Source of the DNA: Flavobacterium jumunjinense
Lineage (GTDB): Bacteria > Bacteroidota > Bacteroidia > Flavobacteriales > Flavobacteriaceae
Length of the DNA: 64,000 nt
Direction: 5' to 3'
NCBI RefSeq assembly: GCF_021650975.2
Contig: NZ_CP091285.1
Location: 2,046,001-2,110,000, forward strand
Made by a program: the position numbers and the translations under genes. Position 1 is the first letter of the stretch; the number at the start of each line of letters is the position of its first letter. Shown here in pieces: positions 1 through 8,588 of this stretch. Under the pieces are notes generated by a model that made no database searches, was not told where the DNA came from, and worked only from the letters and a program-made list of their open reading frames with translations.

Positions 1-445
1 TTTTGGTGGTTGTTATTAAATTTTCATTAACAACTTTTCCTTTTTTAAGATCTGTATCTTTAATTAAATCTTCTGCTTTTCCTTTTCTAATTCCTAGAAT
101 TTTAATATCGGAAAGCTTTGGTGATTCCATTAGGTTTAATTCTAAGAAAATACTATCTCCCTTAATCTCATTTACATAAAAATTAACATCACTGAACAGT
201 CCAAGTTTCCAAAGTTTTTTAATTGCAGAACTGATGTCTTCACCAGGGACTTGAATTTTTTGCCCTTTTTCAAGGCCAGAAAATGTTACAACGGTTTGTT
301 CGCTATATTTATTCTTACCCGTTACATTAATACTTCCTAAGATGTATTCTTTTCCGTTTTCTAATTTTGTTTCCTGAGCAACTAACTTTGTACTGTTACC
401 AATAATTAATATGGTAAAAAGTAATTGTAAACCTTTTTTTAACAT
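1..445 (-). CDS. bamA: BamA, outer membrane protein assembly factor (partial, N-terminal part)
   Basis: The first 148 residues are present; the rest lies beyond the left edge of the window. The protein starts with a signal peptide (MLKKGLQLLFTILIIGNST, cleavage near VAQ). POTRA-type sequence follows: YILGSINVTGKNKYSEQTVV, then an IKKLWKLGLFSDVNFYV segment typical of the POTRA helix-strand unit, and the start of the next repeat at SDIKILGIRKGK. BamA folds and inserts beta-barrel proteins in the outer membrane. The gene lies 7 bp downstream of uppS and follows porG on the same strand, a usual envelope arrangement in Flavobacteriia. The identity rests on the POTRA pattern and the context, because the barrel cannot be seen. 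Confidence 0.9.
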   Translation of the reverse strand, partial: MLKKGLQLLFTILIIGNSTKLVAQETKLENGKEYILGSINVTGKNKYSEQTVVTFSGLEKGQKIQVPGEDISSAIKKLWKLGLFSDVNFYVNEIKGDSIFLELNLMESPKLSDIKILGIRKGKAEDLIKDTDLKKGKVVNENLITTTK

Positions 446-452
446 TGTTTTT

Positions 453-1199
453 TTATGAAATTTGTTCACTAGTTTTTCCAAATCGTCTTTCTCTACTTTG
501 ATAATTCCTTATGGCTTCAAATAAATCTTTTTCACTAAAATCAGGCCATAATACATCTGTAAAATAAAATTCTGCATATGCAATTTGCCAAAGTAAGAAA
601 TTACTTATTCTGTGTTCTCCACTTGTTCTTATCACTAAATCTACATCTGGCAGATTATGCGTGTAAAGATGCTCATTAATAATTGATTGGTCAATAGCGT
701 CATTGGAAATTATATTATTTTTAACTTTATCAGAAATTTTTTTAACAGCTTGAATAAGCTCTTCTCTTGCTCCGTAACTAAGCGCTAAGGTTAACGTCAT
801 TCTAGTGTTTGCTGACGTTTTCTGAATAACTTCGTTTAATTCTTTTTGAACTTTCTCGGGGAGATTTGTTAAATTTCCTATTGCGTTCAAACGTATGTTG
901 TTTTTCTCTAAAGTGTTTAATTCTTTCTTGAGCGATCCAACTAAAAGCCTCATTAAAGTATCAACTTCTAGTTTTGGTCTGTTCCAGTTTTCTGTTGAAA
1001 AAGCATAAAGTGTAAGGTTTTTTATTCCGATTTTTGCACACAATTCAACAGTTGTTCTAACCGATTTAGTGCCTTTTTCATGTCCAAAAGCTCTTAAGAA
1101 TCCTTTTTGTTTTGCCCATCTACCATTTCCATCCATTATAATTGCTAAATGGTTGGGAAGATTATTTAGGTTTATGTCTTTAGCTGTTTCTATACTCAT
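453..1199 (-). CDS. uppS: Isoprenyl transferase (undecaprenyl diphosphate synthase)
   Basis: A cis-prenyltransferase of 248 residues, the normal family length. It condenses isopentenyl diphosphate onto farnesyl diphosphate to give the C55 lipid carrier for peptidoglycan and polysaccharide synthesis. The catalytic signature HLAIIMDGNGRWAKQKG is near residue 18-34, with the Asp of MDGNGRWA, and is followed by GHEKG. The C-terminal signature DLVIRTSGEHRISNFLLWQ and the final WPDFSEKDLFEAI and RRFG motifs are intact. In the usual family sequence the segment reads RTSGExRxSNFLLWQ, as here. The start is 3 bp after the porG stop and the stop is 7 bp before the bamA start, so the three genes are probably one transcript. 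Confidence 0.97.
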   Translation of the reverse strand: MSIETAKDINLNNLPNHLAIIMDGNGRWAKQKGFLRAFGHEKGTKSVRTTVELCAKIGIKNLTLYAFSTENWNRPKLEVDTLMRLLVGSLKKELNTLEKNNIRLNAIGNLTNLPEKVQKELNEVIQKTSANTRMTLTLALSYGAREELIQAVKKISDKVKNNIISNDAIDQSIINEHLYTHNLPDVDLVIRTSGEHRISNFLLWQIAYAEFYFTDVLWPDFSEKDLFEAIRNYQSRERRFGKTSEQIS

Positions 1200-1202
1200 A
1201 TA

Positions 1203-1886
1203 TTAATTTGCACAAAAGCAAGGATTTTTTCCAAAAGTATAGGTCAATGTTATACCTGAGAAAACATACCAGTCTTTACTGTTTAAATTACCAAATTGAA
1301 ATCCTTTTAGGTTATTGTTTCTTGGGTTACTTCCATCTAGATTGTCAGTGAATGTATATCTAGCTCCAATTTCTGCTCCTAATACGAAATGACTAAATAA
1401 TCTTGTTTTTAAGCCTATAATCATTGGAATAGCGAATTGACTATGTCTATAGTCTAGTTTGTCTGTTTTGTTTACAATGTAATTTTCATTATAAATGAAG
1501 TAATTTAAACCAGTTGAAACATAAGGTGTCATTGCCCAGTCTGAATTATGTAAGTCAAAATCAAAAAAATTAAATTCTAAACCTGCTGAGAATTCATCAA
1601 TATTATTTTGAAAATTAATACCTCTTAAATTTCTGCTAGGAACGTCACTGTCATAATCATTTGATCCTATTTGTCCATGAATATAAGAAAATCTCCATGA
1701 ATGCCTAGGACTCCTGTTCCATTTGTATATAATACCAAATGCAGGTTTGTTAGGTGATATATAAGTAGTTGGACCTACATCTCCAATGTAGTTAGTACCT
1801 CCTAAAAATACGCCTAATTCGTTGATTTGAGCATTAATACTTAATGAACTAAAAAGTATAAATATGTAAAATAATAAATTTCTCAT
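1203..1886 (-). CDS. porG: PorG-like outer membrane protein (T9SS-associated DUF6089 family)
   Basis: 227 residues with a signal peptide (MRNLLFYIFILFSSLSINAQ) and an amphipathic beta-barrel pattern that ends in an aromatic-rich strand (DWYVFSGITLTYTFGKNPCFCAN). The ELGVFLGGTNYIGDVGPTTY opening is typical of the PorG/DUF6089 family, which contributes to the type IX secretion outer-membrane complex. In many Flavobacteriia this gene precedes uppS and bamA, exactly as here. The C-terminal Cys-x-Cys is an unusual detail. Assignment is by family pattern and neighbourhood, not by a unique catalytic motif. Confidence 0.85.
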   Translation of the reverse strand: MRNLLFYIFILFSSLSINAQINELGVFLGGTNYIGDVGPTTYISPNKPAFGIIYKWNRSPRHSWRFSYIHGQIGSNDYDSDVPSRNLRGINFQNNIDEFSAGLEFNFFDFDLHNSDWAMTPYVSTGLNYFIYNENYIVNKTDKLDYRHSQFAIPMIIGLKTRLFSHFVLGAEIGARYTFTDNLDGSNPRNNNLKGFQFGNLNSKDWYVFSGITLTYTFGKNPCFCAN

Positions 1887-2010
1887 TTTTGAAAATAGTT
1901 TGCAAATATAACAATATAGATTTCTTTACCACGTTTTAATGGAAAAATTATTCCTAAATAAATGGGTTTAATACAAACGTAAAAAGGAGTTAAAAGTTAT
2001 GTTTCATGTA

Positions 2011-2889
2011 TTAATTTCTTCGATCTTCACCCCAAAGTAGTTTTTTTCTTATTGTTTTTAAGAAGCCTTCCTCTTTGAATTCGATCATATTTATCTGAAA
2101 AGAGGTTTTTTTTATCCTTAATAGGGTGTCGTTGGTAACAGATGTGATTCTTGAATCTAAAGAAACTAAATATTGCTCTTCTCTACCGGAGACTTTCAAT
2201 TCTATTTCTGTGTCATCTGGAATAACCAAGGGTCTTGCGTTTAAATTATGTGGAGCAATTGGTGTTATTGCAAGGCTTTTTACTTCTGGTATTAAAACTG
2301 GGCCACCACAACTTAGTGAGTATCCCGTTGAACCAGTTGGTGTTGATATTATTAATCCGTCTGCCCAATAAGATGTTAGATATTCACCATTTAAATAGGT
2401 GTCTATTGTAATCATGGAAGTGGTATCTTTTCTAGAAACAGTTACTTCGTTTAATGCAAAATTTAAATCTACTAAATCCGGATTTCTTGGTGAACAAGTT
2501 AAACTTAATAAGCTTCTTTTGGAGATTGTATAATCTCTTGATAGGATTTTAAGTAGCATAACTTCAATGTTTTGTACCTGAACAGTTGCCAAAAAACCTA
2601 GTCTTCCTGTGTTTATTCCAATAATAGGTATCTTTTTGTCTCGAACATAAGTCACAGCTCTTAGTATTGTTCCATCTCCACCTATGCTAATTAGTGCTTC
2701 AATATCGTTGTTTAACTCTTCGTGATTTGAATAGGTATTGCATTTGTCTTTTAATGGACTTGAAATACTATTAAAGTAGCTTTCCTCTATGATTAATGTA
2801 GTGTTATTCTGAAGTAAAACTTCTAAGACTTTTTCAATTATTTCTTCGGTACTTGATTGATAATGTTGACCAAATATTGCAATTTTCAT
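2011..2889 (-). CDS. nadK: NAD kinase
   Basis: 292 residues. NAD kinase phosphorylates NAD to NADP in the cytoplasm. The diagnostic GGDGT motif is present (ALISIGGDGTILRAV, about residues 66-80). The second conserved block, NEVTVSRKDTTSMITIDTYL, and the glycine-rich DGLIISTPTGSTGYSLSCGG segment that forms the NAD site are also present. The gene is 32 bp downstream of the CBS-domain gene on the same strand and is likely co-transcribed with it. Length and motifs are standard. Confidence 0.97.
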   Translation of the reverse strand: MKIAIFGQHYQSSTEEIIEKVLEVLLQNNTTLIIEESYFNSISSPLKDKCNTYSNHEELNNDIEALISIGGDGTILRAVTYVRDKKIPIIGINTGRLGFLATVQVQNIEVMLLKILSRDYTISKRSLLSLTCSPRNPDLVDLNFALNEVTVSRKDTTSMITIDTYLNGEYLTSYWADGLIISTPTGSTGYSLSCGGPVLIPEVKSLAITPIAPHNLNARPLVIPDDTEIELKVSGREEQYLVSLDSRITSVTNDTLLRIKKTSFQINMIEFKEEGFLKTIRKKLLWGEDRRN

Positions 2890-2921
2890 GTTGTTATCCT
2901 TTTGATGTTGCTTTAATTGAT

Positions 2922-3581
2922 TTAGATATTTAAATATTTATCTAAATAATCAGAACGATCTTTTAAGTTTTTTAAATAGCTATCTTCTTGATGTTCAGAA
3001 ACGATTTCATATTCATATCTTCGAAATGTTTGTATGATGTCGTTTAAAGCACTTTGACTAATTTTTAGTGTGAATTCGATATGGTTGGCTTCTGTTTTTG
3101 ATATGAATAGACCCAACAGCTTAGCATTATTGCTTTCTACAATCTGAGCGACTTGACTCATAGAAAAACCATTTATTTCTTTCCTGATAACTAATAAAGC
3201 TCCTTCATCTCTTAAGAAAGGTGTTTCGTGGAAGAAACGAATTACGTCTTCTAGTTCATAATAACCGATATATTTGTTTTGGTTGTTTAAAACTGGAACT
3301 ATATTGGTTTCGTTTTTCGCAAATTCTTCTAAAACTTCGAGCCAAATCATTTCAGAGCGAACATAAAATCGCTCGAAATCATAACGATTTTCTTCTATTT
3401 TTGAGTCAGAATCTAGTATTTCTGCATTTTCCTTAGTGATACATCCAATATAGATTCCATTTTCTGTAATTGGAAAATGAGAATACGCATAGTCTAAGAA
3501 TAAGTCCTGAGCATCAGCTATTTTGCCTTCGCTATTAAGGGGCTTGATATCGTTGTTTAGAAAATCAATTAATGAGTTCAT
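2922..3581 (-). CDS. CBS-domain protein (AcuB-like)
   Basis: 219 residues. The N-terminal half (about 1-130) has the pattern of two CBS motifs, which usually bind adenosyl ligands; an example is WLEVLEEFAKNETNIVPVLNNQ followed by YIGYYELEDVIRFF. The C-terminal part (about 135-210) resembles an ACT-like alpha-beta fold (GFSMSQVAQIVESNNAKLLGLFISK). Similar proteins are annotated as acetoin-utilisation AcuB-like or CBS proteins; the true ligand is unknown. It is divergent from pdxJ and directly upstream of nadK, a pairing that is common in this family of bacteria. A link to NAD(P) or PLP metabolism is only inferred. Confidence 0.8.
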   Translation of the reverse strand: MNSLIDFLNNDIKPLNSEGKIADAQDLFLDYAYSHFPITENGIYIGCITKENAEILDSDSKIEENRYDFERFYVRSEMIWLEVLEEFAKNETNIVPVLNNQNKYIGYYELEDVIRFFHETPFLRDEGALLVIRKEINGFSMSQVAQIVESNNAKLLGLFISKTEANHIEFTLKISQSALNDIIQTFRRYEYEIVSEHQEDSYLKNLKDRSDYLDKYLNI

Positions 3582-3618
3582 TGTGTATTTTGAGCTTATT
3601 TCGATGCAAAATAATTAA

Positions 3619-3640
3619 AAATAGCTTATTAAAGCTATTT
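3619..3640. promoter_or_regulatory. 22-bp perfect palindrome in the divergent CBS/pdxJ intergenic region
   Basis: Arms AAATAGCTT and AAGCTATTT (9 bp each) are separated by ATTA. The palindrome lies just upstream of the pdxJ -7 element, where the -33 region would be, and inside the leader of the divergent CBS gene. It could be an operator for a dimeric repressor or a short hairpin. No regulator is assigned. Confidence 0.45.
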
Positions 3641-3648
3641 ATACTTTG

Positions 3649-3656
3649 TATTTTTG
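3649..3656 (+). promoter_or_regulatory. Bacteroidota-type -7 element for pdxJ
   Basis: TATTTTTG matches the TAnnTTTG consensus and lies 20 bp before the pdxJ start codon at 3677. No clear TTG is found at the -33 distance, where the palindrome lies instead. Confidence 0.5.
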
Positions 3657-3676
3657 TAAAGTTAATAAAAAAGATC

Positions 3677-4390
3677 ATGACAAAGTTATCAGTAAATATC
3701 AATAAAATAGCAACTTTAAGAAATTCTCGTGGAGGAAATGTTCCCGATTTATTAAAGGTTGCTAAAGACGTACAGAATTTTGGTGCAGAAGGAATAACAA
3801 TTCACCCTAGACCAGATGAAAGGCATATTCGTTATCAAGATGCGAGAGACTTAAAACCTGTAGTTTTTACAGAATACAACATAGAAGGAAATCCTGTGAA
3901 AAAATTCATGGATTTGATTTTAGAGGTTAAGCCAACTCAGGTAACATTAGTTCCAGATGCTGATAATGCGATTACATCAAATGCAGGCTGGGATACTATT
4001 AAACATAAAGATTTTCTTGTAGAGATTATTGAGGAGTGTAAAAGAAATAGTATTAGGACTTCAATTTTTGTTGATCCAGATGTAAAAATGATTGAAGGAG
4101 CAAAGCTTACAGGAGCAGATAGGATTGAATTGTATACTGAAGCATTTGCGCATGAGTATTCTTTAGGGAATCGAAAAGGTATAGATGATTATGTTAAAGT
4201 TGCTTTAGTTGCAAACGATTTGGGTTTAGGTATTAATGCAGGTCACGATTTAAGTCTGGATAATATCAGGTTTTTCAAAGAAAATATTCCAAATTTATTA
4301 GAAGTGTCTATTGGTCACGCATTAATTTCAGAATCACTATATTTAGGAATAGAGAATGTGGTAAATATGTATCTTCAAAAATTAAAATAA
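3677..4390 (+). CDS. pdxJ: Pyridoxine 5'-phosphate synthase
   Basis: 237 residues when started at the ATG of MTKLSVNINKIATLRNSRGG. An in-frame upstream extension to 3572 exists but overlaps the divergent promoter region and does not match the family. PdxJ condenses 1-deoxyxylulose 5-phosphate with 3-amino-2-oxopropyl phosphate to form pyridoxine 5-phosphate, the last ring-closing step of de novo vitamin B6 synthesis. Conserved features are visible: SVNINKIATLRNSRGG (N-terminal substrate site), ITIHPRPDERHI, the EVKPTQVTLVPD segment, and GINAGHDLSLDN near the C-terminus. The stop codon overlaps the start of the next gene (TAATG). Confidence 0.97.
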   Translation: MTKLSVNINKIATLRNSRGGNVPDLLKVAKDVQNFGAEGITIHPRPDERHIRYQDARDLKPVVFTEYNIEGNPVKKFMDLILEVKPTQVTLVPDADNAITSNAGWDTIKHKDFLVEIIEECKRNSIRTSIFVDPDVKMIEGAKLTGADRIELYTEAFAHEYSLGNRKGIDDYVKVALVANDLGLGINAGHDLSLDNIRFFKENIPNLLEVSIGHALISESLYLGIENVVNMYLQKLK

Positions 4391-5151
4391 TGTTATTTTC
4401 AAAAATAGAAGGAAAAGGAAAACCTTTTGTAATAATACATGGTTTTCTAGGAATGTCAGACAATTGGAAAACTTTGGGAGCTCAATTTGCAGAGCAAGGT
4501 TTTGAAGTTCATATGTTGGATATGAGGAATCATGGAAGAAGTCTTCAGTCGGAAGAATTTAGTTATGATTTGATGGTTGAGGATGTTGTAACCTATTGTA
4601 AAGAGAAGGAGTTAAAGGAAATTATTTTGCTCGGTCATTCGATGGGTGGAAAAGTAGCAATGCAATTAGCGTGTTTGTATCCAGATTTATTGGAAAAACT
4701 CTTGATTGCAGATATCGGGCCTAAATATTATGCACCACATCATCAAAAAATTATAGAGGGTCTTCAAGCGGTTGATTTTAGTACTCAACCAAGTAGGAGT
4801 GATGTAGATGAAATTGTATCGAAATATATATCAGATTTTGGAACAAGGCAGTTTTTGTTAAAAAATTTATACTGGGAAACTCAAGGTCAGTTAGCTTTTC
4901 GATTTAATTTAGATGCTCTAGTCAAAAACATTGAAGAAATTGGTAGAGTTTTGCCTGATGATTTAAGTTTTGAAAAAGAAACTATGTTCTTAAGGGGAGC
5001 GAATTCTAATTATATTCTAGACGATGATATTTCAAGTATCGAGCATCAATTTCCTAAGATGAAATTAGTAACTGTTCCAAATTCAGGGCATTGGTTGCAT
5101 GCAGAACAGCCTAAGATTTTCTATTCTGAGGTTATGAATTTTATTAAATAG
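4390..5151 (+). CDS. Alpha/beta-fold hydrolase (YbfF-like esterase)
   Basis: 253 residues. The oxyanion region HGFLGMSDNWKTLG is near residue 18. The nucleophile elbow GHSMGG (serine near residue 84) follows LKEIILL. A catalytic His is in SGHWLHAEQP near residue 236. The VHMLDMRNHGRS segment is typical of YbfF/acyl-CoA esterase-like proteins. The cytoplasmic substrate is unknown. The start codon overlaps the pdxJ stop by one base, so translation is probably coupled and the gene belongs to the pdxJ transcript. Confidence 0.88.
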   Translation: MLFSKIEGKGKPFVIIHGFLGMSDNWKTLGAQFAEQGFEVHMLDMRNHGRSLQSEEFSYDLMVEDVVTYCKEKELKEIILLGHSMGGKVAMQLACLYPDLLEKLLIADIGPKYYAPHHQKIIEGLQAVDFSTQPSRSDVDEIVSKYISDFGTRQFLLKNLYWETQGQLAFRFNLDALVKNIEEIGRVLPDDLSFEKETMFLRGANSNYILDDDISSIEHQFPKMKLVTVPNSGHWLHAEQPKIFYSEVMNFIK

Positions 5152-5192
5152 CAGAAAAATATTATGAATGCATAATATTTTTTGATAAAAAA

Positions 5193-5222
5193 TTGTTAAT
5201 TCCATATTTTATTATAATTTTG
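5193..5222 (+). promoter_or_regulatory. Bacteroidota-type promoter for the FadL-like gene
   Basis: TTG at 5193-5195, a 19-bp spacer, then TAATTTTG at 5215-5222, matching TTG-N19-TAnnTTTG. The start codon is at 5269. Confidence 0.65.
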
Positions 5223-5268
5223 AAAGATAGATGATAATAATTCAAGAAACTAAACACATTTTAACATT

Positions 5269-6501
5269 ATGAGAAAATTACTTTCTTTAACATTAATGGC
5301 TTTGGCGAGCTCAACTGCTTTTGCGGGTGGTTATAGAGTAAGTATTCAAGGTCAGAAGCAATTAGCAATGGGGCATACTGGTGTTGCTGTAATTAATAGC
5401 GCAGAGGTTGCCTTTTTTAATCCAGCAGGAATGGCTTATTTAGATAAGAAATTCAATGTCTCTGTAGGTGCAAATGCGCTTTTTTCGAAAACGAGATTTC
5501 AAAACTCAGAATACAATTGGACAAACAAGAGTGATAACTTAGGAACACCATTTAGTGTTTATGCAACATATAAATTAAACGATTGGTTAACTGCTGGTTT
5601 AGCGGTTTATACACCTTACGGAAGTGCTGTGGCTTGGGAGAAGAACTGGGAAGGTGCTCATTTAGTAAATGATATCGACTTACAAGCAATTTTTGTTCAG
5701 CCATCTATTTCGATAAGAGTGGGTGAGCATTTTAGTGTAGGTGGAGGACCAATTTATGCAATGGGTTCTGTGAATTTTAATAGAAACTTAGCACCAGCAG
5801 GTGGATTAACTGAGAATGCAGATGTTACTATTGATGGTAAAAATATTTCTGCATGGGGATATAACTTAGGAATGATGATTAATCCAGTGGAAGGATTTAG
5901 ATTAGGTTTAAATTATCGTTCAGAAATTATAATGGAAGCTCGTGATGGCGATGCTACTTTTAATAATTTACCTGCATTATTACAAAATGATCCAAGATTT
6001 AATCCTACAACATTTGACGCAGATTTACCATTGCCAGCAGAATTAACAGCAGGTCTTTCTGTAAATGTAACAGATAAATGGTTGGTAGCATTTGATTATA
6101 ATTACGCTATGTGGAGTGCTTATAAAGCTTTAGATGTTAGGTTTGGTAACGGACAAGAGTCTATTAATCCTAGAAATTATAAAAATTCTAGTACTTATAG
6201 ATTTGGTACGCAGTACTTAGCAAATGATAAATTTACTTTTAGAGCAGGATATTATATAGATGAAAGCCCAGTTCAAGATGGCTATTTTGCACCAGAAACT
6301 CCAAGAAACGAATCTATGGGATTTACGGGTGGTTTAACATATCAGTTTAGTGAAAAATTAGGGGTTGACTTATCATTCTTGTACTTACATTTTGATCAAG
6401 TTGATAATTCTTATGATCATTTTTCAGACGGAAGTAGCTTTGGAGGTACTTATAAATCTTCAGTATTTTCTCCTGGGCTTGGTATAACATATGGTTTTTA
6501 A
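5269..6501 (+). CDS. OmpP1/FadL/TodX-family outer membrane transporter
   Basis: 410 residues with a signal peptide (cleavage near AFAGG). After it comes the family signature in which mature FadL-type proteins begin with a glycine-rich hatch: GGYRVSIQGQKQLAMGHTG, then VAFFNPAGMAYL (the conserved NPAG/A motif). The rest is a long beta-barrel pattern that ends with a terminal phenylalanine (PGLGITYGF). FadL proteins move long-chain fatty acids or other hydrophobic compounds across the outer membrane. The gene is 17 bp upstream of an SGNH-hydrolase lipoprotein. The two may act together on a lipid or ester substrate, which is inference from adjacency. Confidence 0.92.
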   Translation: MRKLLSLTLMALASSTAFAGGYRVSIQGQKQLAMGHTGVAVINSAEVAFFNPAGMAYLDKKFNVSVGANALFSKTRFQNSEYNWTNKSDNLGTPFSVYATYKLNDWLTAGLAVYTPYGSAVAWEKNWEGAHLVNDIDLQAIFVQPSISIRVGEHFSVGGGPIYAMGSVNFNRNLAPAGGLTENADVTIDGKNISAWGYNLGMMINPVEGFRLGLNYRSEIIMEARDGDATFNNLPALLQNDPRFNPTTFDADLPLPAELTAGLSVNVTDKWLVAFDYNYAMWSAYKALDVRFGNGQESINPRNYKNSSTYRFGTQYLANDKFTFRAGYYIDESPVQDGYFAPETPRNESMGFTGGLTYQFSEKLGVDLSFLYLHFDQVDNSYDHFSDGSSFGGTYKSSVFSPGLGITYGF

Positions 6502-6518
6502 TCTAAAATAAAATTAAA

Positions 6519-8069
6519 ATGAAAAATAAATTTATATACTTAGCTATTTTAGCGGCTGGTTTTATTTCATGTGAACCAGAATTTGAAAATGAAGTAGATG
6601 CAGATTATACTAATGGTAATGCGAATTTTTCTTCATACGTTGCCGTTGGTAATTCATTAACTGCAGGATATATGGATGGTACTGTTTATAAATCGGGTCA
6701 AATGAATTCGTTTCCTAATTTGTTAGCGCAAAAATTTTCTCTTGTTGGTGGTGGTGCTTTTACACAGCCATCATATGAAGAAGATGTTAATGATTTAGGA
6801 GGTATTTCAGGAATACCAGGTTTCGGTACAAGATTAGTTATTGATGCTTCTCAAGGGAGACCTGAAAATTTAGCAGGAACACCTACAATTACTTTAACTC
6901 CTCAAGCTACGGCTTATAATAATATGGGAGTTCCAGGTGCAAAATCATTTCATTTATTAGCTGCGGGCTATGGAAATGTAGCTAATTTACCAAATGCGAA
7001 CCCTTTTTATATAAGACATGCAACATCTGCAACATCTACTGTTTTAGGAGATGCAATGTCAAAAAATCCAACATTTTTTACCAACTGGATTGGAGCAAAT
7101 GATGTTTTATCATACGCTACTAATGGAGGTGCGCAAGCAGACGGAGTAACTCCAGCTGTAGATCATAACGTTACTGGGAATTTAGATCCAAGTACTTATG
7201 GTAGTAATGATATTACTAATTCAACTGCTTTTGGCGGGGTTTATACGCAAATAGTAAATACTTTAACTTCTAACGGAGCAAAGGGTGTTGTTGCGACTAT
7301 TCCAAGTGTAACTTCTATTCCTTACTTTACAACAGTACCTTACAATGCATTGCCTGCTGAGGCTACTTCTTCAAACGCTACTGCTGTAGCATTATATCAG
7401 TTTTTAGCTTTGGCTACTGGTGGAAGAATAGCGCCCTTAAATACTGCTGCTGGGACTAAAAATCCAGTATTAATTAGAGATGAGGACTTGACAGATATTG
7501 GAGGTACAATTCAAGCATTTGCAGCAGGTTCTGGAAACCCATTATTAGTGTCAAATGCTGCTGCTTTAGGTGCTTTATACGGAAAAGCTAGACATACTAC
7601 TGCTAATGACTTAATGATTTTGCCTTCTAGTTCAGTAATTGGTCAGCCAAGTGCAACAGGTACAGCTCCTTTTAATGTGAACGGTGTAACTTTGCCTTTA
7701 GCGAATAGATGGGTATTAACTTCAAATGAGAAAACAAAAGTGCAAAATGCCATAACAGCATATAATGCAGCTATAGTTTCAATAGCTAATTCAAAAGGAT
7801 TAGCTATTGCAGATATGAATGCAATATTAGGACAGTTAGTAACAGGGCTTAGAGTAGATTCTGGACAATTTTATACTGCAAATTATTTTAGCGGTTCCGC
7901 TACTGAAAATAAAGTATTATTCTCTTTAGATGGAGTTCATCCTAATGCTCGTGGTTATGCAGTAATAACAAATGAGATTATAAAAGTAATAAATCAACAT
8001 TATGGTTCTAAAATGCCATTATATTACCCTTCTTTTTTTCAAGGGATACATATAGTAGCAACGAATTAG
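6519..8069 (+). CDS. SGNH/GDSL-family hydrolase lipoprotein
   Basis: 516 residues. The N-terminus is a lipoprotein signal (LAILAAGFISCEPEFENE, lipidated Cys near residue 18) followed by acidic residues, which in Flavobacteriia often marks surface export. Block I of the SGNH fold is VAVGNSLTAGYMDG (serine nucleophile in GNSLTAG, near residue 46). A later TNWIGANDVL fits the conserved GxND block III. The final SLDGVHPNARGY carries the catalytic Asp and His (DxxH). It is probably an esterase or lipase acting at the outer membrane, transcribed with the FadL-like porin before it. The product ends before a strong terminator. Confidence 0.88.
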   Translation: MKNKFIYLAILAAGFISCEPEFENEVDADYTNGNANFSSYVAVGNSLTAGYMDGTVYKSGQMNSFPNLLAQKFSLVGGGAFTQPSYEEDVNDLGGISGIPGFGTRLVIDASQGRPENLAGTPTITLTPQATAYNNMGVPGAKSFHLLAAGYGNVANLPNANPFYIRHATSATSTVLGDAMSKNPTFFTNWIGANDVLSYATNGGAQADGVTPAVDHNVTGNLDPSTYGSNDITNSTAFGGVYTQIVNTLTSNGAKGVVATIPSVTSIPYFTTVPYNALPAEATSSNATAVALYQFLALATGGRIAPLNTAAGTKNPVLIRDEDLTDIGGTIQAFAAGSGNPLLVSNAAALGALYGKARHTTANDLMILPSSSVIGQPSATGTAPFNVNGVTLPLANRWVLTSNEKTKVQNAITAYNAAIVSIANSKGLAIADMNAILGQLVTGLRVDSGQFYTANYFSGSATENKVLFSLDGVHPNARGYAVITNEIIKVINQHYGSKMPLYYPSFFQGIHIVATN

Positions 8070-8094
8070 AACTGACAAAATAGCATACTGATTA

Positions 8095-8122
8095 AAAAAG
8101 GCACCATTTTTGGTGCCTTTTT
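8095..8122 (+). terminator. Intrinsic terminator after the SGNH gene
   Basis: A 12-bp perfect stem (AAAAAGGCACCA with its complement) around a TTTT loop ends in a T run. Confidence 0.85.
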
Positions 8123-8135
8123 CTGTATATTTAAA

Positions 8136-8495
8136 ATGGAAAAGATGAATTTAATAATACGCCTTTTAATAACAACTGTACTTATCTTTTTTCTTGGTAA
8201 TTTTTTACCAGGAATTCATGTCCTCGATTATAAAGCAGCCGTTTTTGTTGCAATTGTCTTAGGTTTTCTTAATGTTTTTTTAAAACCGATCCTTGTGTTT
8301 TTAACGATACCTGCAACGATTGTTACTTTAGGTTTGTTTTTGTTGGTGATTAATGCTGCTATAATTTTGATAGCAGATTATTTTATAGAAGGATTTAGAG
8401 TAGACGGTTTTTGGTATGCGTTTTTGTTCAGTATTATCCTATCAATTGGGCAATCCTTCCTGAATGGGATATTTATAGATGAAAATAAAAATTAG
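8136..8495 (+). CDS. Phage-holin-family (YvlD-like) four-helix membrane protein
   Basis: 119 residues, almost entirely hydrophobic, with about four transmembrane segments (residues about 5-25, 32-52, 56-80 and 90-112). The pattern AVFVAIVLGFLNVFLKPILVFLTIPATIVTLG is typical of the YvlD/phage holin family 4 superfamily, which is widespread in chromosomes and not evidence of a prophage. Function is unknown. It is a single gene between a terminator and the tig promoter. Confidence 0.8.
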   Translation: MEKMNLIIRLLITTVLIFFLGNFLPGIHVLDYKAAVFVAIVLGFLNVFLKPILVFLTIPATIVTLGLFLLVINAAIILIADYFIEGFRVDGFWYAFLFSIILSIGQSFLNGIFIDENKN

Positions 8496-8522
8496 GTAAT
8501 TGAAATTCAATTAATTAAAAAC

Positions 8523-8553
8523 TTGTTTGAGTTGTAAAAAATATATAATTTTG
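8523..8553 (+). promoter_or_regulatory. Bacteroidota-type promoter for tig
   Basis: TTG at 8523-8525, a 20-bp spacer and TAATTTTG at 8546-8553, 35 bp before the tig start. Confidence 0.65.
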
Positions 8554-8588
8554 CAACCCAAATTTCATGACATTTAAAAAATAAGATA

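Noticed and set aside
2918..2946. Inverted repeat with TTTAGATA arms resembling the iron-type box
   Set aside because: It overlaps the last codons and stop of the CBS-domain gene (LDKYLNI), so the sequence is explained by coding, and its second half does not match the other three boxes.
8136..8495. Prophage holin
   Set aside because: The holin-like family name is misleading: the YvlD-type protein is widespread in chromosomes and no phage genes are nearby.
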